The notes under the pieces were generated by a model, which ran no database searches, was not told the DNA's origin, and worked only from the letters and a program-made list of their open reading frames with translations. A stretch of 64,000 bases of DNA, from assembly GCF_964048965.1 (NCBI RefSeq), contig NZ_OZ040189.1, positions 1,798,001 through 1,862,000 on the forward strand. Direction: 5' to 3'. Position numbers and translations under genes: made by a program. Of the stretch, positions 42,415 through 51,690 are shown piece by piece (the stretch's first letter is position 1; every line of letters starts with the position of its first letter). Source of the DNA: Tenacibaculum sp. 190130A14a. GTDB taxonomy: Bacteria > Bacteroidota > Bacteroidia > Flavobacteriales > Flavobacteriaceae.

Positions 42415-42565
42415 TTTTGTCGCTATCAAAGTTTTATATGATAGTTTCAAAATCCAAAAGTAAGCTAAAATTATACGTCAACAAAATTAAACTTAATGAA
42501 ACATAAAACTATATAAATAAAATTATCTTTACATTTGCCAGCTTTTACATAAGATCCGAAATATT

Positions 42566-44227
42566 ATGATGAAATATATTAAAAGTAAGAAGATTAACAT
42601 TAAAGATGATACACTAGCAGGAATTACAGTATCATTAGCAATGATACCAGAAGTTGTTGCTTTTGCTTTCGTAGCTCAAATAGATCCTTTAGTAGCGCTT
42701 TCTGGAGCGTTTATTATAGGTTTAATTACTGCTGTTTTTGGAGGAAGACCAGGGCTTATTTCGGGTGCTGCGGGAGCAGTTGCTGTAATCTTTGTGAGTA
42801 TGATTGCCGAAGGCCATAAAAAAGGAATGTTATTCGATACTCCAATAGATAATATGGGATACTATTATTTGTTAGGTGCAGTTATTTTAATGGGACTTAT
42901 TCAAGTAGGTGCTGGAGTACTAAAACTAGGACGTTTTGTTCGATTGATTCCACACCCTGTAATGATGGGATTTGTGAATGGATTAGCGATTGTAATTTTT
43001 ATTGCTCAAGTTAAAATGTTTTCACATAAGGAATTAAGTATTTCTTCAGAAGGAGTAAAAGAATATACAAACATTTTTATGCAAGGATCAGAATTGTATA
43101 CAATGTTAGGTTTAGTACTGTTAACTATGGCAATAATTTGGGGTTTACCTAAATTAACAAAAAAAGTACCTGCTGCTTTAACAGCTATTTTAATTACAAC
43201 TGCTATTGTAGTAATTTTCGGGATTGATGTTAGTACTGTTGGATCTTATATTAGAGAAGGTGGAGGAGATGGTTTATCTGGTAAGTTTCCTACGCCGAAT
43301 TTAGAATTGTGGCAGAACTTACCCTTTAATTTAGAGACACTTTCGTTTATTTTACCATACGCATTTTTAGCTGCTTCTGTTGGTTTGATAGAATCGTTAA
43401 TGACTATGAATTTAGTTGATGAATTAACAGATTCTAGAGGAAATGGAAATAAAGAATGTGTGGCTCAAGGGGCAGGTAATATTGTAAGTGGATTGTTTGG
43501 AGGTACTGGTGGTTGTGGTATGATTGGACAAACTGTAATCAATATCAATGCAGGAGGTAGAGGACGATTGTCTGGAGTAATGATGGCATTGACTCTATTA
43601 ACGTTTATATTATTTGCAGATAAATATATTGAACAAGTTCCTATAGCGGCATTAGTAGGAGTTATGTTTATGATGGTAATTGAAACATTTGCTTGGTCAA
43701 GTTTCAGAATTATGAATAAAATTCCAAAGTCAGATGCATTTGTACTAATTATTGTTTCAGCTGTAACAGTTGTGTTTGATTTAGCAATAGCAGTATTTGT
43801 TGGTGTAATAATTTCTGCACTAGTTTTTGCATGGGAAAATGCTAAGAAAATTAGAGCACGAAAAAGAATGAAAGAAGATGGAACAAAGGTTTACGAAATT
43901 TGGGGACCTTTATTCTTTGGTAGTATTACTGCATTTAATGAAAAGTTTGATATAAAAAATGATCCTGATACTGTTGAAATCGATTTTGTTGAATCTAGAG
44001 TTTCAGACCATTCGGCAATCGAAGCAATTTTTGCATTGGTAGAAAAATACCAAGCAGCAGGGAAGAAAGTAAGATTAAAACATTTAAGTGAAGATTGTAA
44101 AGTTTTGTTATATAAGGCTAGTCCTATTTTTAGGGAAGTTATAGAGGAAGATGTAGATGATCCTCGTTATCACCTAGCGGCAAATCCAGAAAAGTTTCCA
44201 AAACCTTTATCGGAATACACATTTTAG
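42566..44227 (+). CDS. SulP family inorganic anion transporter
   Basis: 553 residues. Transmembrane domain about 15-425 with the SulP signature region (LAGITVSLAMIPEVVAFAFVAQIDPL, FGGRPGLISGAAGAVAVI), followed by a C-terminal STAS domain about 440-545 (VEIDFVESRVSDHSAIEAI). The family carries sulfate, bicarbonate or other anions; the substrate is not deducible, and no carbonic anhydrase gene is adjacent. A TACATTTG box (42530-42537) precedes it, and it ends at a strong terminator. Confidence 0.93.
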   Translation: MMKYIKSKKINIKDDTLAGITVSLAMIPEVVAFAFVAQIDPLVALSGAFIIGLITAVFGGRPGLISGAAGAVAVIFVSMIAEGHKKGMLFDTPIDNMGYYYLLGAVILMGLIQVGAGVLKLGRFVRLIPHPVMMGFVNGLAIVIFIAQVKMFSHKELSISSEGVKEYTNIFMQGSELYTMLGLVLLTMAIIWGLPKLTKKVPAALTAILITTAIVVIFGIDVSTVGSYIREGGGDGLSGKFPTPNLELWQNLPFNLETLSFILPYAFLAASVGLIESLMTMNLVDELTDSRGNGNKECVAQGAGNIVSGLFGGTGGCGMIGQTVININAGGRGRLSGVMMALTLLTFILFADKYIEQVPIAALVGVMFMMVIETFAWSSFRIMNKIPKSDAFVLIIVSAVTVVFDLAIAVFVGVIISALVFAWENAKKIRARKRMKEDGTKVYEIWGPLFFGSITAFNEKFDIKNDPDTVEIDFVESRVSDHSAIEAIFALVEKYQAAGKKVRLKHLSEDCKVLLYKASPIFREVIEEDVDDPRYHLAANPEKFPKPLSEYTF

Positions 44228-44245
44228 TGTTGAAAGTTTATAAAT

Positions 44246-44284
44246 AAAAAAGGTGGTTAGAATACAATTCTAACCACCTTTTTT
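44246..44284 (+). terminator. Strong terminator of the SulP gene
   Basis: An 18-bp perfect inverted repeat (44246-44263 and 44267-44284) with core AGGTGGTTAGAAT and a T run, 18 nt after the stop. Confidence 0.92.
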
Positions 44285-44421
44285 ATTTTGTGTTGGCATA
44301 ATGTTTGACATTGTTTTGCAAACTAGAATGGGTTCAAAATTGGAGTGTTTTTCTTTTTAACTCCCAATTAACAAGCCAACAAGCATATTTTATTATTTTT
44401 GAGCCATTAAAGAAAGATTTT

Positions 44422-46866
44422 ATGAAGTTTCAGAAAGCCCTTATTGTATTACTTACCCTACTTTCAATAGCTATCAATGCTCAATCAAAAATATATAGAG
44501 CCGAAAAAGATAAAATTCATGATATAATTCATACAAAATTAAAAGTTGATTTTAATTTTGATCAAAAGGAATTGAACGGGGAAGAGTGGATTACTTTAAA
44601 ACCACACTTCTATGAAACTGATAAATTGACTTTAGATGCTAAAGCCATGAAAATTCATAAGATTAGTTTGAATGGAACAGATTTAGATTATTTTTATGAT
44701 GATTTTGAATTAAAGATAGATTTACCTCGCAAATTTAAAAGAACCGAAGAGTTTACTATATACATTAAATATACAGCAAGGCCAGAAAGAGTAAAGCAAA
44801 AGGGAAGTGCTGCGATAACAGATGCTAAAGGTTTGTATTTTATAAATCCTAAAGGGTTAGAAAAGGATAAACCAACTCAAATATGGACACAAGGAGAAAC
44901 AGAAGCTAGTAGTTGTTGGTTTCCAACCATTGACGCTCCTAATCAGAAAACATCACAAGAAATATATATTACAGTTCCTAAGAAGTATGTTACTTTATCT
45001 AATGGAAAGCTTGAAAAGCAAACGAATAATGTAAATGGTACTCGTACTGATTATTGGAATTTTACTCAGAAGCATGCTCCGTATTTGTTTTTTATGGGAG
45101 TAGGAGAGTATGAAATAATTAAAGATACTTATAAGAATATACCAGTAGAATATTATGTAGAGAAGAAGTATGCACCTTATGCAAAAGATATTTTTGGAAA
45201 TACTCCGGAAATGTTAGCATTCTTTTCAAAGATTACTGGTATTGATTATCCATGGAACAAGTATGCTCAAATTGTAGGAAGAGATTATGTAAGTGGAGCA
45301 ATGGAAAATACTACAGCAGTTATTCATGGGGAACGCGCGTATCAAATGCCTGGGCAATTAATAGATGAAAATGTACAAGAAAACACCATTGCCCATGAAG
45401 CATTTCATCATTGGTTTGGAGATTTAGTTACTACAGAGAGTTGGAGTAATTTAACAGTAAACGAGAGTTTTGCAAATTATAGCGAATACTTATGGCTAGA
45501 GCACAAATATGGAAAAGAAGAGGCGGATGCACATTTGTTTGAAGATACCCAGGCATATAAAAATGGAGATAATTACGACAAGCATTTAGTTCGTTTTTAC
45601 TATGATGATAAAGAAGATATGTTTGATGCTGTGAGCTATAATAAAGGAGGAGCTATTTTACATATGTTACGTAGTTATCTTGGAGATGAAGCTTTTTATG
45701 CTGGTTTAAATAAGTACTTAACAGATTACAAATATAAAGCTACGGAAGCACACCAGTTACGTCTTGCATTAGAAGAAGTTTCGGGGAAAGATTTAAATTG
45801 GTTTTTTAACCAATGGTATTTTAATAATGGACATCCTAAGTTAGAGATTTCTTACGATTTTAATAAGTTAAGAAAAACGGTAACGGTAAATGTAATTCAA
45901 ACTCAAATAAACGAGTTTAAATTTCCTTTTGCGATAGATGTTTTTGAAGGAGGAAAAAGAACAAGACATCATGTTTTTGTAGAAGGAAGAGATGCTTCTT
46001 TTACCTTGCCTTTTACGCAACAACCTAGTTTAATTCAAGTAAATGCAGATGGTGTATTACTGTGCGATATTAATGAGAATAAGGTATTAAGTGAGTATAT
46101 TCATCAATTAAAATACGCTGTGAATTATGCACACAAAAGAGAAGCTTTATTGGAAGTAGCGAAAAAGCAGGATGATAAGAAAGCATTTAACGCTATAGCC
46201 AATGCAATGAGTGATGATTTCTATAAAATAAGGGTATTAGCGTTAGAGAATATTAACTTGATTAATAAGCATACAAAGAGAAGAGTTATTCAAAAGATTA
46301 TGCAAATAGCGAATAATGATTCTAAAACATTAGTACAAGCCGCAGCTATTGAAACATTGGGTAAACTAACCGATCCTGAATTGAAATCAGTTTTTGAGAA
46401 AGGGTTGCAAAGTAAATCATATTCTGTATTAGGAAAATCGTTAGTTGGAATGTACTACATAGATAAAAGTTTAGCAATTCAAAAATCTAAAACCTTACCA
46501 TTAGAAGTGAAAAAGATTATTGCTACGCCACTTACAAGAATTTATTTAGAAGAGAACGACCATGATGAATTGAGTTTTATAGCAAGTAATGTAATGTCTG
46601 GAATGTTCTTAAGTCAGAATAAAAAAATTCAGTCATTGTATAAAAAGGCATTTGATAAAATTGCTAAAAGTGATAACACAAAGGCTATAGAAAATTTGTC
46701 AAATGATATAGTAGCTAAGGGAATTCAATATAAACAGTACAATTTTGATAAAGTAGGAGTTAATTTGTTACGTCAAATGGTACAAATGCAAAAAAGAGCT
46801 AAGCCGGCATCTCAAGAATCCAATATTAATGTAATTCAAAAAGCAATGGCGAGATTATTAGAGTAA
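44422..46866 (+). CDS. M1 family metallopeptidase (secreted aminopeptidase)
   Basis: 814 residues from the ATG at 44422. An upstream reading from 44305 is rejected because it buries the signal peptide (MKFQKALIVLLTLLSIAINAQ) and crosses the -7 box TATTTTTG (44394-44401). Zinc site H325-E326-x2-H329 with E348 (HEAFHHWFGD...NESFANY). The exopeptidase motif GAMENTT is present. An N-terminal beta domain precedes it and a HEAT-like helical C-terminal region follows (about 570-814). It is probably a periplasmic aminopeptidase. No T9SS domain. Confidence 0.93.
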   Translation: MKFQKALIVLLTLLSIAINAQSKIYRAEKDKIHDIIHTKLKVDFNFDQKELNGEEWITLKPHFYETDKLTLDAKAMKIHKISLNGTDLDYFYDDFELKIDLPRKFKRTEEFTIYIKYTARPERVKQKGSAAITDAKGLYFINPKGLEKDKPTQIWTQGETEASSCWFPTIDAPNQKTSQEIYITVPKKYVTLSNGKLEKQTNNVNGTRTDYWNFTQKHAPYLFFMGVGEYEIIKDTYKNIPVEYYVEKKYAPYAKDIFGNTPEMLAFFSKITGIDYPWNKYAQIVGRDYVSGAMENTTAVIHGERAYQMPGQLIDENVQENTIAHEAFHHWFGDLVTTESWSNLTVNESFANYSEYLWLEHKYGKEEADAHLFEDTQAYKNGDNYDKHLVRFYYDDKEDMFDAVSYNKGGAILHMLRSYLGDEAFYAGLNKYLTDYKYKATEAHQLRLALEEVSGKDLNWFFNQWYFNNGHPKLEISYDFNKLRKTVTVNVIQTQINEFKFPFAIDVFEGGKRTRHHVFVEGRDASFTLPFTQQPSLIQVNADGVLLCDINENKVLSEYIHQLKYAVNYAHKREALLEVAKKQDDKKAFNAIANAMSDDFYKIRVLALENINLINKHTKRRVIQKIMQIANNDSKTLVQAAAIETLGKLTDPELKSVFEKGLQSKSYSVLGKSLVGMYYIDKSLAIQKSKTLPLEVKKIIATPLTRIYLEENDHDELSFIASNVMSGMFLSQNKKIQSLYKKAFDKIAKSDNTKAIENLSNDIVAKGIQYKQYNFDKVGVNLLRQMVQMQKRAKPASQESNINVIQKAMARLLE

Positions 46867-46877
46867 AACACCTAAAG

Positions 46878-47360
46878 TTGAATGCTAAAAAAATATATAC
46901 CAAAGTAACTTTAAAATGTTTAGATAAAAGTATTTCAGATTCATATTATGGAATTCTTTTAGTTGTCTTATTAAATGTTTTAACTGGTGTACTTATTGCT
47001 TTAATTGAAGATGCTACAAAAACAACAACTTTATTCCCTTTAGGATTATATTTTTTACCAGCTATATTTTACTATTTTGTTGCTAAAAATACTCGATTAA
47101 ATACCATGAGATATGAAATTTATCTTTTTGTAGGTGTATTTTATATTTCTGTATGTTTGATAGAATTTAATAGAGGTTATTCTTTGGATAAACCAATGAT
47201 GGTTTATTGGGATAATGGAAATAAAGCTCACCCTATGAGTTATGTAATACAACTTATTCCTTTAGTATACAAAAGCTTTAAACTGGGACTTTCTTTAATT
47301 TTTTTTAGAATTGCCTACTTGGTATATAAGTACCATAAATTGACCATGAATATCAAATAA
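46878..47360 (+). CDS. Four-helix membrane protein, unknown function, TTG start
   Basis: 160 residues. Helices at about 25-43, 51-70, 79-98 and 130-152. No in-frame ATG or GTG occurs between the stop of the M1 peptidase gene and mid-protein, so TTG at 46878 is the best start, giving MNAKKIYTKVTLKCLD. It is 11 nt after the M1 gene, suggesting a shared transcript. I do not recognise a family. Confidence 0.65.
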   Translation: MNAKKIYTKVTLKCLDKSISDSYYGILLVVLLNVLTGVLIALIEDATKTTTLFPLGLYFLPAIFYYFVAKNTRLNTMRYEIYLFVGVFYISVCLIEFNRGYSLDKPMMVYWDNGNKAHPMSYVIQLIPLVYKSFKLGLSLIFFRIAYLVYKYHKLTMNIK

Positions 47361-47402
47361 GTTATTACGTCTTAGTTTGATGGTGAAAAAGCAGTTATAA
47401 TA

Positions 47403-47436
47403 TTGTTAGAATAATAGTTAGAAATAAGTATTTTTG
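47403..47436 (+). promoter_or_regulatory. Promoter of the TPR-like lipoprotein gene
   Basis: TTG at 47403-47405, 23-nt spacer, TATTTTTG at 47429-47436. The ATG at 47473 follows 36 nt later. Confidence 0.5.
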
Positions 47437-47472
47437 GCACAGAACTTGACTAGCATAGCTAAACTTATACTT

Positions 47473-48666
47473 ATGAAGAAAACTACTATACTATTATTTA
47501 TTTCCTCTTTAGTTATTATGTCTTGTAGTAGTGTAAAATCTACGCAGAAGGCAATTAATACTGGCGATTATGAAAAAGCCATTTCATTATCGGTTGAAAA
47601 CCTTTCTAAAAATAAAACGAAAGAAAAGAACCAACCATATATTGTAATGTTAGAAGAAGCTTTTGCGAAAGCTACTGAACGTGATGAAGCAAGAATTTCG
47701 TTTTTACAAAAAGAAAATAATCCGGCCAATTTAAAAACTATTTATAATCTTTTTCAAGATTTGAAATATAGGCAAGAAAGAATTAAACCTCTATTACCTT
47801 TAAAGTTACTATCTGGAAGATATGCCGAGTTTGACTTTGTAAATTATGACGATGCCATTATCAAAGCAAAAGATGATTATATTTCTTATTTATATGATAA
47901 TGGAAGAGCTATTTATGAAGGAGGAAAGAGAAACAAGATGAATTATCGCAGAGCGTATCAAGAGTTATCTAATTTAGATAGAATAGCTCCAAATTATAAA
48001 GATGTAAGAAACTTATTAGAAGAATCTCATGTAAAAGGAACTGATTTTGTTTTTGTATCGGTATATAATGAAACAAATCAGATCATTCCTAGAAGATTAG
48101 AACGTGATTTATTAGCCATTGATACGTATGGGTTGAATGATTTTTGGACTGTTTATCATTCACAAAGAGTACGAGAGGTAAAATATGATTTCGATTTAGA
48201 ATTAAATTTTAGAAGAATCGAAGTGTCACCAGAGCAAATACGTGAAAAAGAGATTATTAAAGAACGTAAAATAAAAGATGGATATAAGTACTTACTAGAT
48301 GATAAAGGGAACTTTGTAAAAGATAGTTTAGGAAAGAAAATCAAAGTAGATAAGTTCATTACGGCTCGTTGCAAATTATACAGGTTTACACAGTTTAAGA
48401 GCAGTAGAGTAGTAGGAGTTGTAAAATATATTGATAATAATTCAAAACAGTTGATAGAGCAATTCCCATTAGATAGTGAGTTTGTTTTTGAACATAGTTA
48501 TGCTAATTATGATGGAGATAAGAGAGCATTGGAAGAATCGTTTTTAGATTTGATTAGAATAGAAAGAGCACGTTTTCCTTCTAATGAACAAATGGTGTAT
48601 GATACAGGAGCAGATTTAAAAGAAAAACTGAAACATATTATTACTAGAAATAAGTTTAGAAACTAG
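47473..48666 (+). CDS. Lipoprotein of unknown function with helical N-terminal repeats
   Basis: 397 residues from the ATG at 47473; a TTG at 47434 lies in the -7 box and is rejected. Lipobox IMSC (cysteine about 17). The N-terminal half is helical and TPR-like (KAINTGDYEKAISLSVENL; YRRAYQELSNLDRIAPNYKDV). The C-terminal half is beta-rich (TDFVFVSVYNETNQIIPRRL, RVVGVVKYIDN) and ends with a charged helix. Probably a periplasmic-facing, membrane-anchored protein. It is monocistronic with its own promoter and terminator. Confidence 0.82.
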   Translation: MKKTTILLFISSLVIMSCSSVKSTQKAINTGDYEKAISLSVENLSKNKTKEKNQPYIVMLEEAFAKATERDEARISFLQKENNPANLKTIYNLFQDLKYRQERIKPLLPLKLLSGRYAEFDFVNYDDAIIKAKDDYISYLYDNGRAIYEGGKRNKMNYRRAYQELSNLDRIAPNYKDVRNLLEESHVKGTDFVFVSVYNETNQIIPRRLERDLLAIDTYGLNDFWTVYHSQRVREVKYDFDLELNFRRIEVSPEQIREKEIIKERKIKDGYKYLLDDKGNFVKDSLGKKIKVDKFITARCKLYRFTQFKSSRVVGVVKYIDNNSKQLIEQFPLDSEFVFEHSYANYDGDKRALEESFLDLIRIERARFPSNEQMVYDTGADLKEKLKHIITRNKFRN

Positions 48667-48679
48667 ATATATTATTAAG

Positions 48680-48704
48680 CTCCTGTTAACGCAGGAGTTT
48701 TTTA
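48680..48704 (+). terminator. Terminator of the lipoprotein gene
   Basis: CTCCTG (48680-48685) pairs with CAGGAG (48692-48697), then a T run. Confidence 0.75.
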
Positions 48705-48714
48705 TTTTTACACT

Positions 48715-49323
48715 ATGGATTTATTTTCTCAATTTGATGAAACACCTAAAAATTTACTTCCTAAAGAAGGAACAGTAAATTATTACGGACTTGTTTTATC
48801 TAAAAAACAATCAGATTTGTATTATGAGTATTTATTGAGTGAAATTGAATGGCGTAATGATGAGGCTATCATTTTTGGAAAACGAGTTGTTACTAAGAGA
48901 AAAGTAGCGTGGTATGCAACAGAAAGTTTTGAGTATACTTATTCTAATACAACTAAAATTGCATTACCATTTACCAAAGAATTATTGGAATTAAAGACGT
49001 TAGTTGAGAAGGAAACCAAAGAAACATATAACTCTTGTTTATTAAACTTGTATCATGATGGTTCAGAAGGGATGGCCTGGCATAGTGATGGAGAAAAAGA
49101 TTTAAAAAAGAATGGAGCTATAGCATCGCTAACTTTTGGAGCTGAAAGAAAATTTGCATTTAAACATAAGGAGTCCAAAGAGGTAGTTTCACTAATACTT
49201 CAACATGGTTCATTACTAGTAATGAAGGATGAAACGCAAACGCATTGGTTACACCGATTACCTCCTACCAAAAAAGTACACAGACCAAGAATAAACCTTA
49301 CTTTTAGAACAATTACAAAGTAA
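48715..49323 (+). CDS. alkB: AlkB-like alpha-ketoglutarate-dependent dioxygenase
   Basis: 202 residues. Fe(II)/2-oxoglutarate enzyme of the AlkB family, which repairs alkylated bases in DNA or RNA. The iron-binding HxD is in GMAWHSDGEKD, the distal histidine in TQTHWLHRLPP and the 2-oxoglutarate arginines in RPRINLTFR. NLYHDG and LTFGAERKFAFKHK are typical of the short plant/bacterial AlkBH2-like group. Its last 11 nt overlap the convergent MBL-fold gene. Confidence 0.92.
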   Translation: MDLFSQFDETPKNLLPKEGTVNYYGLVLSKKQSDLYYEYLLSEIEWRNDEAIIFGKRVVTKRKVAWYATESFEYTYSNTTKIALPFTKELLELKTLVEKETKETYNSCLLNLYHDGSEGMAWHSDGEKDLKKNGAIASLTFGAERKFAFKHKESKEVVSLILQHGSLLVMKDETQTHWLHRLPPTKKVHRPRINLTFRTITK

Positions 49324-50245
49324 AAACGTCTTTGATGTTAGCAACTTTAAAACCATTGTTTATAACAGTTTTATATGCCTTGCTTGAGGAGTTTAAAAGA
49401 GGGTTTGTATGATTGAAGTGAATAAAAATAATTTTTTCTTTTTCACTTTTCTCAAGTTGTCCAAACTTAGCCATACTTTCACTTACAAAAGGATGTGGAA
49501 TTTCAGAAATATCTCTATTATTAATTTCTTTTCCATCATAAAAAGTGGCATCTAAAAAAGCATAATCTACATTTCGAATTTCTTGAATAATATCTTTTTC
49601 CCACTTCTCCCATTTATCAATATCAGGAATGAATAAAGCAGATTTGTTAGGTCCCACAATTTTATATCCTACAGTCTCGGAAAATTCATCTCTATGAGGA
49701 ACAGTAAAAGGAGTAATTTTAATGTGATCTGTTAAAGCAAATTCTTTTTCGTTTTCTATTGCTTTGATTTCAATATTATTATTCGTCACTAATTGACTCC
49801 AAGGACCATTTTCTTGAAGAAAGTTTTTCATTTTCGGCATTGTATAGGTAGTTATTTTAGAAGCATTCATAGCTTCTTTACCAAAAAACATCAATCCTGC
49901 ATAGTGTCCGATGTGTGCATGTGTTAAGAATACTCCATCCGGAGTTTCTTTTTCAAAATTCCCAAACTCATCCAATAATCTAATTTGAGTGGCAATATTC
50001 GGAGTTGCTTCAAAAAGAAATTTTTTATTCGATTTAGGATCTATCAAACCTAAAGAAGTAACTTTTCTTGAGATATCAGGAGAACTAAATAAATCTTTGC
50101 AACATTCTTTTTTACAGGTTATTTGAGGAGACCCTGCATCTTGAACGGTACCCAACACAACAATAGAAACTTCATTTATACTGATGTTTTTCTTTGTACA
50201 AGAGGTACATAGAAGTAAGAAAAGAAAGGCAAATATAGATTTCAT
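49313..50245 (-). CDS. PqqB-like MBL-fold metallo-hydrolase, lipoprotein
   Basis: 310 residues. Lipobox CTSC (cysteine about 16). MBL fold related to PqqB: VVLGTVQDAGSPQI start, FLTHAHIGHYAGLMFFGKEAM, and IFIHFNHTNPLL near the end. The metal motif is HAHxGH, lacking the aspartate of the usual HxHxDH, as in PqqB relatives. Two cysteine clusters (TCKKECC) lie near residue 45. It follows the BtuF-like gene by 2 nt, so it may serve cobalamin or metal handling. No pqq genes are present, so PQQ synthesis is unlikely. Confidence 0.82.
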   Translation of the reverse strand: MKSIFAFLFLLLCTSCTKKNISINEVSIVVLGTVQDAGSPQITCKKECCKDLFSSPDISRKVTSLGLIDPKSNKKFLFEATPNIATQIRLLDEFGNFEKETPDGVFLTHAHIGHYAGLMFFGKEAMNASKITTYTMPKMKNFLQENGPWSQLVTNNNIEIKAIENEKEFALTDHIKITPFTVPHRDEFSETVGYKIVGPNKSALFIPDIDKWEKWEKDIIQEIRNVDYAFLDATFYDGKEINNRDISEIPHPFVSESMAKFGQLEKSEKEKIIFIHFNHTNPLLNSSSKAYKTVINNGFKVANIKDVFTL

Positions 50246-50247
50246 AA

Positions 50248-51357
50248 TTATTTCATTTTATCAAAGAAAGTGGTCTGGTAGTCAGGTAATAGTTCAGGTT
50301 GTGTTATTTTTATAATATCTTTTAATACCAAATCAGGTCTCACGGGTGCAAGTTCAAAATAAATAGTTCCTCCGGTACTTCCTTTTCTGAGATTAGGAGT
50401 ATAAACCTTATCATTCTTAAAAGCCGAAAATTGCTGATAATTCGTATTGCTTTGAAGCATTTGTTCTTTAGTGTTGAAATAACCAGGCGCAATCCAGACA
50501 TCTGCGTTTTGTCCTTTATCAAGTACACTTTCAAAACTTAACGATAAGCTTCCTCTTCCTTTAGTTTTTCCCCATAAATAATTAAGATTTGCATCTTTTA
50601 AATATTGAGCTACAAAACTTTCTCCAGCAGGTAAATTCCATACCTCGCTGTTCATAATAGCACCAGATAATATCGTAGGTTGTTTATTCGATTTAAGAGC
50701 AATTTGCTTTGCGTTTAGATAATTTTGTTCAATAACGCTGAAAATACTATCGGCTTCTTTTTCTTTATCTAATATCAAACCAAAAAACTTTATCCATTCA
50801 GCTCTACCTAGAGGGGTTTCTTCAAGCCAACCACCATTCATAACTACTGGTATTCCAGCAGATTCAATAGTTTTGTAAACCTTACTGATGTTACTAACCG
50901 CAAACCCAACTACTAATTCTGGTTGTAAATCCAATAATATTTCAGTGTTTAGAGAAGCTTCTTTTCCAATTTCTACAATTGAACCATTATCAACTAGTTT
51001 TCTGGTTTTTTCTGAAGAAATATATTTGGTATGAGGAAACCCAATAATAGCATCTTCTTTTTCTAATAGCTCAATCATTGGAATGTGTGTTGTAGAGGTA
51101 ACAACTAATTTTTCAACAGGAACCTTAATACTGTTTGGTTGTTTGTTGTATGAAACTATATATTCAAAAGTCTCTTTAGAGTCTTTATAAGGCTTTTTTA
51201 TAATTAGCTTGGTAAGAGAACCATCTTTAATAATATCAAACCCTTTAGCATATTTAATCTCAGAAGAGTTTTTTTCTTGTGCATTGTTTTCTTCCTTTTT
51301 TACTTTTTTGCATGATACAAAACAAGTTAACAAAGCGAAAAGAAGATAATTTTTCAT
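50248..51357 (-). CDS. Cobalamin/metal ABC transporter substrate-binding lipoprotein (BtuF-like)
   Basis: 369 residues from the ATG at 51357, which gives a lipoprotein signal (lipobox FVSC). Periplasmic-binding fold of the BtuF/FecB class (PBP type II-helical): KLVVTSTTHIPMIELLEKEDAIIGFP, LLDLQPELVVGFAV, and the C-terminal SGAIMNSEVW...DVWIAPGYF and FFELAP-like region. It diverges from a BtuB-like receptor gene with a B12 riboswitch, making cobalamin or cobinamide its likely ligand. No BtuC or BtuD gene is in the window. Confidence 0.85.
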   Translation of the reverse strand: MKNYLLFALLTCFVSCKKVKKEENNAQEKNSSEIKYAKGFDIIKDGSLTKLIIKKPYKDSKETFEYIVSYNKQPNSIKVPVEKLVVTSTTHIPMIELLEKEDAIIGFPHTKYISSEKTRKLVDNGSIVEIGKEASLNTEILLDLQPELVVGFAVSNISKVYKTIESAGIPVVMNGGWLEETPLGRAEWIKFFGLILDKEKEADSIFSVIEQNYLNAKQIALKSNKQPTILSGAIMNSEVWNLPAGESFVAQYLKDANLNYLWGKTKGRGSLSLSFESVLDKGQNADVWIAPGYFNTKEQMLQSNTNYQQFSAFKNDKVYTPNLRKGSTGGTIYFELAPVRPDLVLKDIIKITQPELLPDYQTTFFDKMK

Positions 51358-51390
51358 TGTAAAAGTTTTAAGCAAGATTACAAAACTATT

Positions 51391-51419
51391 TTGTAATACC
51401 AATTTTTAAACTACATTTG
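51391..51419 (+). promoter_or_regulatory. Promoter of the B12 riboswitch-btuB transcript
   Basis: TTG at 51391-51393, an 18-nt spacer and TACATTTG at 51412-51419 fit the phylum consensus well. The predicted transcript starts just before the riboswitch. Confidence 0.7.
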
Positions 51420-51427
51420 CGCCGATT

Positions 51428-51595
51428 TTGGTTTCGTACCTATAATTTCTTGTAGGTCGAATTAAAAGGGAATTCGGTGAGAATCCGAAACTGTTCCCGC
51501 AACTGTAAGCTACAAAGCTTGTAACTAAGACTTTTACCACTGTTTAAAACGGGAAGGTAAGTTACAAGACGCAAGTCAGGAGACCTGCCATCATC
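51428..51595 (+). promoter_or_regulatory. Cobalamin (adenosylcobalamin-type) riboswitch
   Basis: The region carries the conserved order of a B12 aptamer. It has an AAAGGGAA-type element (51465-51473), GGTGAGAATCC (51477-51485), CTGTTCCCGCAACTGTAA (51491-51508) and the B12 box AAGTCAGGAGACCTGCC (51573-51589). It sits between a good promoter and the BtuB-like gene, about 95 nt before its ATG. It would lower receptor expression when cobalamin is plentiful, probably by sequestering the translation start. Exact ends are approximate. Confidence 0.95.
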
Positions 51596-51690
51596 AAAAT
51601 AAGTAAAACTTTCGGGATAAAAGTTAATGTACTTAAACCTATTACGTACAAAAATTTAACCTGATTAATTGTAAAATTAAATCATTAACA

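Noticed and set aside
42415..42565. PyrR-type attenuator in the pyr operon leader
   Set aside because: The leader is short and I saw no competing anti-terminator/terminator hairpins.
44305..44421. Longer N-terminus for the M1 peptidase
   Set aside because: Would bury the signal peptide and read through the -7 box at 44394-44401.
49313..50245. PQQ biosynthesis gene pqqB
   Set aside because: The protein is a lipoprotein and no other pqq gene is present; only the fold and motif are shared.
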